A stretch of DNA of 64,000 nucleotides, from assembly GCA_030682375.1 (NCBI GenBank), contig JAUXOL010000016.1, positions 330,577 to 394,576 on the forward strand, given 5' to 3'. A program made the translations under genes and the position numbers. The notes under the pieces were generated by a model. The model ran no database searches, was not told the origin of the DNA, and saw only the letters and a program-made list of their open reading frames with translations. This stretch comes from Gallionella sp. Its GTDB lineage: Bacteria > Pseudomonadota > Gammaproteobacteria > Burkholderiales > Gallionellaceae. Numbering within the stretch: position 1 is the first letter of the stretch; every line of letters starts with the position of its first letter. Of the stretch, positions 16,355-23,912 are shown in pieces.

Positions 16355-18217
16355 TCATTGCACCGGCTCCGGAATATGCGAAACGGACAGCCGTCGCAGC
16401 ATCGGTCGGCGCTTGACCTGGTGTCCGCTCATGCGCTCCAGCACACCGCTCAGGAATTCGACGGTCTCGACGATATACGGCCCCTTGTTGAGCATGACGC
16501 ATTCCGCGCGTATCGCCAGCGCGGCGTCCGATACCTCGGCACGCGAAGGAATGCCGTTCTTGGCCATGCTCTCCAGCACCTGGGTCGCCCATATCACCGG
16601 GATATGCGCGGCTTCGCACAGCCAGAGTATTTCTTCCTGCACCTCGGCCAGACGCTCGAATCCGATCTCGACCGCGAGATCGCCGCGCGCCACCATGATG
16701 CCGACCGGCGGCCGGCAATGACTGGTCAGCAATATCATCGGCAGATTCTCGAATGCCTGGCGCGTCTCGATCTTGAGTACCGTTCCCAAATGACTGGCAC
16801 CGACCTCCTGCAGTTGGCGGTGCAACGCCAGCACGTCCTCGTGCGTCCGCACGAACGACAGGCCGACCACATCGACATGGGATGCCAATGCGCGCAGATT
16901 CAGTGCGTCGGCTTCAGTCAGCGCCGGGGTGTTCAAATCGGTTTCCGGCAAATTGATACCCTTCTCCGCACGCAGTTTGCTGCCATGAGGTGCGGCATGG
17001 GTGATCTGCACGGTAATGGTCATGCCATCATTGGCCAGCACCGTTCCGCCTATCTTGCCGTCGTCCAGCCATACCGGCTGACTAGGCCTGGCCGCATCGA
17101 ACACCGCACTCAGCGTGCAGGGGATACAAGCCGGCCGCAACAGTTTGCCGTGATCGTCGTATTGCGCCAGAGCGCCCGGCTTCTGGTCGCGCGTGAGCAC
17201 CAGCTCGTCGCCGACCTTGAGCAGAATCGGCTGGAATACTTCCGGCAACCTGGAGACTTTGCCCTGCACCAGCAGATTTTCTTTGCGGTAGAGCTTGCAT
17301 CCCGCACCCTCGGCGATAAATGCATGCTGCTGGCAATGCGCCAGCCAGGACGAACCGGATTTTTCCATCGCAATCAAGGTGCGCGTCGAGCCGCGCGTGT
17401 CGTCGATCTCGATGACGTCGCCGGCACGCACCGCCCGCAGCAGGATTTCATCCATCGGCAACACGCCGTCCACCTCGAGCGCCGGTTCTTCGCGGTGGCG
17501 CTCCGGGGTGAGCCATATCTTCGCGGGGGCTGTGACCCATCCGCGGACGTCGCGCTTCACCTTGAATTCGGCCAGCCGACCGGCCGCACCGATCTCACCC
17601 GTGCGCAGCTTGGGTCCGGCGAGGTCCGCATACACCTTGCAGCTGCGCCCCAGCGCCCGTTCCGCATCGCGCAGGTGCCGTATCATAGCCAGCCATGCAT
17701 CAGGGCCGTCGTGGGCGCAGTTGATGCGCATGATGTTCATGCCGGCCGCCAGCAAGTCGTGCACCAGACGCTCATCCACGGCCGCCTCCGACGGCATCGT
17801 CACCATGATGCGGGTGGCGTGCTTTTCCGAAGGCATTCCCAGCAAAGCGATGGCATGGTCGTTCAGGCACACCCCGCCGCTGCGGATATCGATGGCCGGT
17901 GCCAGGTCGCGCCTGCTCCTCGGCAGCCCGGCCAGCGCATGCAACGCATCCAGCACCGCATCGATACTGCTCAGGGCATGCGCCTCGGCCCGCCCGAGCC
18001 TGCTGAGGCCGAGCAGCGCCAGATCCTGCTGCAGGTCGCGTATATCGCTCTGGCGCAACGCAAGGTAGTGGAGCAAGTTGCTGGCGCTGGCTTGATACAA
18101 ATGATCGATGCAATCCAGCTTCGCTCGGTAGTCATGCTCCATCGAAACGGCGGCATCCCGCAATCTTTCCAGCGCGGGGATCAGTTTTTCGGTGATATGG
18201 CGTTTCGGCAAGCGCAT
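16355..18217 (-). CDS. Atypical pyruvate kinase with N-terminal helical extension
   Basis: 620 residues. After a helical N-terminal extension of about 130 residues of unknown role comes a pyruvate kinase barrel: RIMVTMPSEAAVDERLV (about 135), MNIMRINCAHD (the GM-x-x-x-R-x-N-x-S/C-H substrate motif), ADLAGPKLRTG, the inserted B domain (about 210-400), then GLSFVR, VLKIETRQAFENL with the catalytic Lys, MVARGDLAVEIG, WATQVLESM and SRAEVSDAA. The C-terminal allosteric domain of standard PykA/PykF is missing; the protein ends about 50 residues after the barrel. The active-site residues are kept, so conversion of PEP and ADP to pyruvate and ATP is plausible. A weak PhoB-box-like site lies upstream. 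Confidence 0.85.
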   Translation of the reverse strand: MRLPKRHITEKLIPALERLRDAAVSMEHDYRAKLDCIDHLYQASASNLLHYLALRQSDIRDLQQDLALLGLSRLGRAEAHALSSIDAVLDALHALAGLPRSRRDLAPAIDIRSGGVCLNDHAIALLGMPSEKHATRIMVTMPSEAAVDERLVHDLLAAGMNIMRINCAHDGPDAWLAMIRHLRDAERALGRSCKVYADLAGPKLRTGEIGAAGRLAEFKVKRDVRGWVTAPAKIWLTPERHREEPALEVDGVLPMDEILLRAVRAGDVIEIDDTRGSTRTLIAMEKSGSSWLAHCQQHAFIAEGAGCKLYRKENLLVQGKVSRLPEVFQPILLKVGDELVLTRDQKPGALAQYDDHGKLLRPACIPCTLSAVFDAARPSQPVWLDDGKIGGTVLANDGMTITVQITHAAPHGSKLRAEKGINLPETDLNTPALTEADALNLRALASHVDVVGLSFVRTHEDVLALHRQLQEVGASHLGTVLKIETRQAFENLPMILLTSHCRPPVGIMVARGDLAVEIGFERLAEVQEEILWLCEAAHIPVIWATQVLESMAKNGIPSRAEVSDAALAIRAECVMLNKGPYIVETVEFLSGVLERMSGHQVKRRPMLRRLSVSHIPEPVQ

Positions 18218-18252
18218 GGCTTTCGGAGCTTTCTATTCCATCGAATAGCGCC

Positions 18253-18286
18253 AGACTAGCCGACGAATACTACAGTTACATGTCAG
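18253..18286 (-). promoter_or_regulatory. Weak PhoB-box-like promoter of the pyruvate kinase-like gene
   Basis: On the minus strand CTGACATGTAACTGTAGT (18286 to 18269) matches the Pho box at 12 of 18 positions with 11-bp CTG spacing. TAGTCT, a -10 candidate, lies 10 bp downstream (18258-18253). The start codon is about 35 bp beyond. Confidence 0.4.
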
Positions 18287-18319
18287 CCGAATCGCCTCAA
18301 AGCGACAACACACGCTGCT

Positions 18320-18416
18320 TCCCCCTTTGTAAAAGGGGGACTGAGGGGGATTTAAAAATGGGGATTAAATCATCCTCCCGCAAATCTCCCCTCGCCCCCC
18401 TTTCATAAAGGGGGGA
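18320..18416. repeat. CCCCCTTT-type intergenic repeat, copy 2
   Basis: Two hairpins, CCCCCTTT-GTA-AAAGGGGG (18321-18339) and CCCCCCTTT-CAT-AAAGGGGGG (18395-18415), flank ACTGAGGGGGATTTAAAAATG. It lies between the divergent pyruvate kinase-like and glycosyltransferase genes. The rest of the 350-bp gap holds only the putative promoters. Confidence 0.65.
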
Positions 18417-18528
18417 ATGTCCGCTATCTCTTCCATTTCACATGACTGCCGTATAGGTCAAACCTGGGTTAGTCCACCGGCATAGCCGGGGGCGAGCACT
18501 TCACAGAATTAATAAATTATTCAAGAAA

Positions 18529-18546
18529 ACATCATCAATCCGTCAC
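18529..18546 (+). promoter_or_regulatory. Weak PhoB-box-like site before the glycosyltransferase
   Basis: ACATCATCAATCCGTCAC matches the Pho box at 12 of 18 positions, and its second half-site CCGTCAC is the same type as at the porin. It ends only 23 bp before the ATG and has no good -10, so it would need a nearly leaderless mRNA or may be fortuitous. Confidence 0.35.
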
Positions 18547-18569
18547 AGTGGCGCGACAGGATGTGCGCC

Positions 18570-19778
18570 ATGAATACACCAGACCGCACTGCTCAAGCGC
18601 CATTGCACATCGCACTGGTAACCGAAACCTACCTGCCCGAGGTGAATGGCGTCGCCATCACCATCGGTCGAATGGTGGAGGGGTTGATCAAACGCCGACA
18701 CAAGGTCCATCTGATCCGCCCGCGTCAGCACAAACAGGATCTGCCTCATCGGACAGGACTGTTCGAGGAAACCCTGGTCACAGGGATACAACTCCCCGGC
18801 TATCCCGAACTGAAGGCCGGACTTCCAGCGAAGAACAAGATGCTGCGCCTCTGGGAACAGCAGCGCCCGGACATCGTGCATATCGCCACCGAAGGCCCGC
18901 TGGGCTGGTCTGCCTGCTCGGCCGCGCTCAAGCTGGGTATCCCCATCAGCACCGATTTCCATACCAACTTCCACAACTACAGCCAGCATTACGGCGTGGG
19001 CTGGCTGAACAAGCCCATCGCTTCCTACCTGCGCCATTTCCACAACCGCACCGACTGCACACTGGTGCCGACTTCGGCATTGCGGCAGGAGTTGCTGCTC
19101 ACTGGGTACAAGGATGTGAAAGTAGTTTCGCGCGGCGTCGATGCGGAACTATTCCATCCATCCAAGCGCAGCACGGAGTTGCGTCACGCCTGGGGCGTCG
19201 GGGACGACACACCGGTCGCGATACTCGTCAGCCGTCTCGCGGCGGAAAAGAACCTGCCGGTGGCGATCCAGGCATTCGAGCAGATGCGCGCAACCCGTCC
19301 GGATGCGAAGCTGGTAATGGTCGGCGACGGCCCGGTGCGCGCGGCGCTGGAGAAACAGCATCCGCATGTGATCTTCGCCGGTATGCGCACCGGCGAAGAG
19401 CTTGCCGCGCATTACGCCTCGGGCGATATCTTCCTCTATCCCAGTCTGACCGAGACATACGGCAACGTGACCGTGGAAGCGATGGCCAGCGGCCTCGCGA
19501 CCATCGCCTACGACTATGCCGCCGCGCGCCAGCATATCCGCCACGAAGTGAACGGCTTGCTCGCGCCGTTCGACGACACCGCCGCATTCATCGCCCAGGC
19601 CAACGGCTTGGTCGCCGACATGGAACGCATCCGCCGCATCCGTCTCAGTGCACGCCAGACAGTGGAATCGCTGACCTGGGATCACATCATGGGACAGATG
19701 GAAACGGTGCTGACAGACCTCGTACGCACACCGGGAGGAAAATATGTCCAAGATGAGCTTTCCGCTGCAACAGATTAA
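18570..19778 (+). CDS. GT4 glycosyltransferase, probable diacylglycerol glycosyltransferase
   Basis: A 402-residue GT-B fold enzyme of the MgtA/SqdX-like branch of family GT4. The N-terminal domain has IALVTETYLPEVNGVA (about residues 12-27), HIATEGPLGW and TDFHTNFHNY. The C-terminal nucleotide-sugar domain has SRLAAEKNL, MVGDGPVRAAL and the EX7E motif in TETYGNVTVEAMASG. The ATG at 18570 has AGGA nine bases upstream; an ATG at 18561 is possible. Its 3' end overlaps a PAP2 phosphatase gene by 35 bp. I infer glycolipid synthesis from diacylglycerol, as in phosphate-starved bacteria. Other acceptors are possible. Confidence 0.85.
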   Translation: MNTPDRTAQAPLHIALVTETYLPEVNGVAITIGRMVEGLIKRRHKVHLIRPRQHKQDLPHRTGLFEETLVTGIQLPGYPELKAGLPAKNKMLRLWEQQRPDIVHIATEGPLGWSACSAALKLGIPISTDFHTNFHNYSQHYGVGWLNKPIASYLRHFHNRTDCTLVPTSALRQELLLTGYKDVKVVSRGVDAELFHPSKRSTELRHAWGVGDDTPVAILVSRLAAEKNLPVAIQAFEQMRATRPDAKLVMVGDGPVRAALEKQHPHVIFAGMRTGEELAAHYASGDIFLYPSLTETYGNVTVEAMASGLATIAYDYAAARQHIRHEVNGLLAPFDDTAAFIAQANGLVADMERIRRIRLSARQTVESLTWDHIMGQMETVLTDLVRTPGGKYVQDELSAATD

Positions 19779-20274
19779 TCGGTGGGACGTGGAACTCTGC
19801 CAGTTCTGCAACCGGCAGAGCCGTTACCTGTCGGTGCGCAACCTGTTCCGCATCGCAAGCCGCCTGGGCGATGGCGTGTTCTGGTATGCGCTGATGGCGG
19901 CATTGCTGCTGCGCTACCAAAGCGAGGCGCTGCCCGCCGTGTTGCACATGCTCGCTGTCGGGCTGGCTTGCACCGTTATCTACAAGCTGATCAAGGGCAA
20001 GACCCTGCGCCCGAGACCGTTCAACGTTTACCCCAGCATCGTCTGCGTCGGCAAGACGCTGGATCAGTTCAGCTTCCCTTCCGGTCACACGCTGCACGCC
20101 GTCGCGTTCAGCATCGTCGCCGTCGCCTACTTCCCCGCGCTGTTCTGGCTGGTCTGGCCGTTCACCATGCTGGTCGGGATGTCTCGCCCCATCCTGGGTT
20201 TGCACTATCCCAGCGATGTGCTGGCGGGTGCGATACTCGGCGGCGTCATCGCCGTCCTCTCGCTGCACATCTAA
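19744..20274 (+). CDS. PAP2-family membrane phosphatase
   Basis: 176 residues with several transmembrane helices and the three PAP2 motifs: KGKTLRPRP (about residues 81-89), FPSGHT with the active-site His (about 112-117), and SRPILGLHYPSD (about 150-161). PAP2 enzymes remove phosphate from lipids such as phosphatidic acid at the membrane. GGAGGAAAAT precedes the ATG at 19744. Overlap with the glycosyltransferase suggests it supplies the diacylglycerol that enzyme would glycosylate. Undecaprenyl-pyrophosphate phosphatase activity is an alternative. Confidence 0.88.
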   Translation: MSKMSFPLQQINRWDVELCQFCNRQSRYLSVRNLFRIASRLGDGVFWYALMAALLLRYQSEALPAVLHMLAVGLACTVIYKLIKGKTLRPRPFNVYPSIVCVGKTLDQFSFPSGHTLHAVAFSIVAVAYFPALFWLVWPFTMLVGMSRPILGLHYPSDVLAGAILGGVIAVLSLHI

Positions 20275-20338
20275 GACGCCGGAACACGGCTGCGGGTCCC
20301 GGTCGTCCTTTTAGCTCCCGCCGACCCATTCCCTTAGT

Positions 20339-22783
20339 TCATGCAGCAACCGCCTGTTCGAGTACCTGCTCGCAGTCATTGAGCATTTGCGAGAGCGCTT
20401 CAGCCGGGATCGGCCGACTGAAGAAGAATCCTTGCACGTAGTCGCAGTCGAATTCGCGCAACCGGGCCAACTGGTCGGCGGTCTCCACGCCTTCGGCGAT
20501 CACCTTCAGGTGCAAGGCATGCGCCATCGCCACTATCGCCCGGACGATCTCGATGTTTTCAGCGGTCACGCCCGGCCCGCTGACAAACGATTTGTCGATC
20601 TTCAGGATGTCCAGCGGAAAGCTTTTCAGGTAGCTCAACGATGAGTAGCCGGTGCCGAAGTCGTCCACCGACAGGCCTATCCCCAGCGCTTTCAGTTCGC
20701 GCAGCATGCTGACCATGTCCCCGCTCTTGTCCATCAGCATGCTTTCGGTCAGTTCCAGTTCCAGATAGCCGGGCTGCATACCGCTGGACGAGAGCGCCTG
20801 CATGACCGTCTGTTTCAGGTCGCCATGCTGGAACTGCACCGCGGACAGATTGACCGCGATGCGTAGCGGCGCCAGCCCGGCATCGCGCCATGCGACATGC
20901 TGACGGCAGGCCGTGTGCAACACCCATGCGCCTATCGGTTCGATCAGGCCGATGCGCTCCGCCAGCGGAATGAATTGATCGGGCGGGATCATGCCGCGCT
21001 CGGGATGCTTCCAGCGCAGCAAGGCTTCCACCCCGACGATGGCGTTATCCGACAGACGGATCTGCGGCTGGTAATACACCTGCAGCTCTTCGCGCTCCAG
21101 TGCATGCCGCAAATCGTTTTCCAATGCCAGCTTCTGCATGGCGCGCGAATTCATGTCCGGACTGAAAAACAGGAAGCTGCCGCAACCGTTATCCTTGGCC
21201 ATATGCAGCGCCGAATCGGCATTGCGCTGCATGATATCGACTGACTCTCCGTCGTCCGGATAAACCGCGATGCCTATCCCGGCGGAAATGAACACCTCAT
21301 GCTCTCCGACGCGGAACGGCAATGCCAGCGCCGAGAATATCTTGCTGCACAGCACGACGACATCCTGGCTGGATCGGATGTTGTGGGCGAGGATCAGGAA
21401 CTCGTCGCCGCTGAACCGCGCCACCGTGTCGGCATCGAAGCATATCTCCTGCAAGCGGCGACCGATCTCCTTGAGCAACAGATCGCCCATTGCATGCCCA
21501 AGAGACTGATTGATGTCGTTGAACCGGTCCAGTCCCAGATGGAGCAGTGCGAACCGTTCGATGCCTTTCCGCTCCGCCAGCACGAAGACCTGCTGGAGAC
21601 GATCTCGGAACAGGCTACGGTTGGGCAATCCGGTCAACATGTCGTGCTGGGCGATAAAGGCGGCATGCACTTCCACGCTGCGCAGCACGGTAATATCCAG
21701 CGCAGTGCAGGCTATGTCCCTGGGTGCGCCCTGCGCGTCGTATATGGGTTCGATGGTGATGTCGTAACAATACGGACGGCCGGAATGCTGGATCGTAACT
21801 TCGCCATGCCGGGTGGTTCGTTCCTGCATCGCAGCCTGCTTCAGGCTGGCGAGTTCGGCAACGGCCTCGTCGCCGAACAGCTCTGCATCCGTCTTGCCCA
21901 TCATCTCTTCCGACGAAAAGCCGCAAAATGTGTTCAGCACCCATGTGTACCGCAATCCTGCGTCCTGGCTGAATATCGTCAGCGGCGTATGGGCCATCAC
22001 CCTGCGCAGATGTTCCGTACTGTTCCATAGCGCCTGTTGCACGCGCTTGATCTCGGTAAAATCGGCGATCAGCAGCATCGCCCCGCCGATCATCCCGCTC
22101 GCTTCGCGCAACGGGGTCGCCGAGACATGCAGGCATATGTCGAGTTCGCCTATCCGTTGGACCAGTTCGTACTCGGTGTATTGCTCGCCGCTCAGTACGC
22201 GCTCGATCAACTCGTGCAAACGAGAGCCCTCGATAGCCAGATGCTGCACGAAGTCGCGCCCGCGCAATTCCTTCTCGCCTTGCCCGAATATCTTTTCCGC
22301 CGCGCGGCTCCATAGGCTGACCCGCCCGCTGCTATCGAGTGCGACGATGCCCAGCGGGGAGGCATTGATCAGGGTATGCAGGCGCTCTGTGGTCTTCTTC
22401 AGGTTTTCCCTGACCTGGCTATGGTCGGAACGCTGCCTGAATACGACCAGCTGCATGGTTTCCTTTTTCCAGCGTATCGGGATGGCCTGCATATCGACCG
22501 AGACGAGCTTGTCTCCACCTGCGGCGATTTCGATTTCGGTCACCTCGGAGGAAGAGGGATTGAAGGCGAACTGCTCCCCCTCCATATCCTTCGCTTTCTT
22601 GCGATGAAACAACTTGCTTGCCGCCTTGTTGGCGTAGCGGATGACGCCTGCCTGATCGACCACGAGCATGCCGTCGAGATTCTGCTCCATCAGTTCCGCA
22701 TATAAGTCCCGCAGTTCGCTGTCTTTTTCCTTGCGATGCAATACGGACAGCAAATCGTCGAAGAGCTTCCTCTGCTTACCCAT
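20339..22783 (-). CDS. PAS-PAS-PAS-GGDEF-EAL c-di-GMP phosphodiesterase
   Basis: 814 residues without membrane segments. Three PAS domains (about 25-125, 130-250 and 255-370) precede a GGDEF domain (about 385-540) whose motif is SGDEF (ARFSGDEFLIL), so cyclase activity is doubtful. The EAL domain (about 555-800) is complete: VEALLRW, VNLSAVQF, LELTESML, VDDFGTGYSSL, LKIDKSF, AEGVET, QGFFFS. Phosphodiesterase activity is likely. Its start overlaps the preceding receiver-PP2C gene by 8 bp, making it the last gene of a three-gene signalling operon. Confidence 0.92.
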   Translation of the reverse strand: MGKQRKLFDDLLSVLHRKEKDSELRDLYAELMEQNLDGMLVVDQAGVIRYANKAASKLFHRKKAKDMEGEQFAFNPSSSEVTEIEIAAGGDKLVSVDMQAIPIRWKKETMQLVVFRQRSDHSQVRENLKKTTERLHTLINASPLGIVALDSSGRVSLWSRAAEKIFGQGEKELRGRDFVQHLAIEGSRLHELIERVLSGEQYTEYELVQRIGELDICLHVSATPLREASGMIGGAMLLIADFTEIKRVQQALWNSTEHLRRVMAHTPLTIFSQDAGLRYTWVLNTFCGFSSEEMMGKTDAELFGDEAVAELASLKQAAMQERTTRHGEVTIQHSGRPYCYDITIEPIYDAQGAPRDIACTALDITVLRSVEVHAAFIAQHDMLTGLPNRSLFRDRLQQVFVLAERKGIERFALLHLGLDRFNDINQSLGHAMGDLLLKEIGRRLQEICFDADTVARFSGDEFLILAHNIRSSQDVVVLCSKIFSALALPFRVGEHEVFISAGIGIAVYPDDGESVDIMQRNADSALHMAKDNGCGSFLFFSPDMNSRAMQKLALENDLRHALEREELQVYYQPQIRLSDNAIVGVEALLRWKHPERGMIPPDQFIPLAERIGLIEPIGAWVLHTACRQHVAWRDAGLAPLRIAVNLSAVQFQHGDLKQTVMQALSSSGMQPGYLELELTESMLMDKSGDMVSMLRELKALGIGLSVDDFGTGYSSLSYLKSFPLDILKIDKSFVSGPGVTAENIEIVRAIVAMAHALHLKVIAEGVETADQLARLREFDCDYVQGFFFSRPIPAEALSQMLNDCEQVLEQAVAA

Positions 22784-23912
22784 GGCCGCCGCCTTCCTGC
22801 ATCTCGATCACCACCAATGAAATATCGTCATGCGGCTCGATACCGTCGAGAAATTCCAGCACATCGCTCCTGATGCCGTTCAACAGGGCGCCGCTTCCTG
22901 CACAATGACCGACGGCCTCGATCAAACGCGTCTCGCCGTACATTTCCGCCTGCGCGTTATGCGCCTCGATCAGCCCGTCGCTGCACACTACGACTGCACT
23001 GATCTCCGTCAGATCGTGAACGGCTGTCTGTGCAAAAAGCTCTTCCGGCGGAAGGATGCCTAGCGGCAGGCTGCTGGAAACCGCCCTGTTTTTCAACCGA
23101 CCCTCTCGGTCGAACAGCAGCACAGCCGGCACGCCGCCATTCCAGATTTCGGCTGAAGTGTGATCCTTGTTGATGCTGAGCAGCGTCGCCGCGCAGAACA
23201 TTCCGGTCGGCAACAACTCGTACAACTTGCGATTGATTTCCGTCACGATCTCGCGCAGGCTCAGTCCTTTGCGCGACATCGCAAAGAACGCATCGGATGC
23301 CGGCAACGCGCCCACCGCAGCCGAAAGCCCATGCCCGGTAAAGTCCGCGACGAATGCATGCAGCCGCCCATCCGGCGTACGCTCGTAGATGAACAAATCT
23401 CCCGAGAAGCGCCCCGCCGCCAGGCTCCAGAACTCCAGATACTCGACTTGCTCGCGCTGCCGTTTGGTAATCACTTCGAACATGTGGCGCGACAGCCGGA
23501 TTTCCTGTTCGATGTGCGTATGGCTGCGCAACAAGTGGTGGTGATGCGCCTGTTGCCGCTGCAGCAGATTGAGCTTGGCCTGCAGGGCCTCGCCATCGAA
23601 CGGCGGCAGCATGAAATCGTCCGCGCCGGATTCGAGCAACTCCTTCCATGCCGCATGATCGCCGACGGCCAGCAACAGCAGCACGGGTATCCTGCAGGTC
23701 TGGTCTTCCAGCTTGAGTTTACGGCACGCTTTATAGCCGGATTTTTTAGATAATCCCGCCGCATCGATAATGATCAGGTCCGGCTTTTTTTCCTTGGCCT
23801 GCGCGACGGCATCCTCCGCCGCAGACGAACTGACAATCAAATCCGGATCGGACAATTTCGCCAGCATTGCCGCCATTGCGCCGGTTTCGTTTTCCACCAT
23901 CAGTATATTCAT
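22776..23912 (-). CDS. Response regulator with PP2C/SpoIIE-type phosphatase domain
   Basis: 378 residues. The receiver domain (1-120) has phosphoacceptor D50 in DLIIIDAAG, but an EN pair where DD or ED is usual. A coiled linker (about 125-175) leads to a PP2C-like Ser/Thr phosphatase domain (about 185-375) with GRFSGDLF, VADFTGHGLSAA and VCSDGLIEA carrying the metal-binding acidic residues. Such RsbU-like proteins dephosphorylate STAS anti-sigma antagonists. The start at 23912 forms an ATGA overlap with the upstream gene; the longer frame is a shadow. Its STAS partner could be the gene at 48819, an inference. Confidence 0.92.
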   Translation of the reverse strand: MNILMVENETGAMAAMLAKLSDPDLIVSSSAAEDAVAQAKEKKPDLIIIDAAGLSKKSGYKACRKLKLEDQTCRIPVLLLLAVGDHAAWKELLESGADDFMLPPFDGEALQAKLNLLQRQQAHHHHLLRSHTHIEQEIRLSRHMFEVITKRQREQVEYLEFWSLAAGRFSGDLFIYERTPDGRLHAFVADFTGHGLSAAVGALPASDAFFAMSRKGLSLREIVTEINRKLYELLPTGMFCAATLLSINKDHTSAEIWNGGVPAVLLFDREGRLKNRAVSSSLPLGILPPEELFAQTAVHDLTEISAVVVCSDGLIEAHNAQAEMYGETRLIEAVGHCAGSGALLNGIRSDVLEFLDGIEPHDDISLVVIEMQEGGGHG

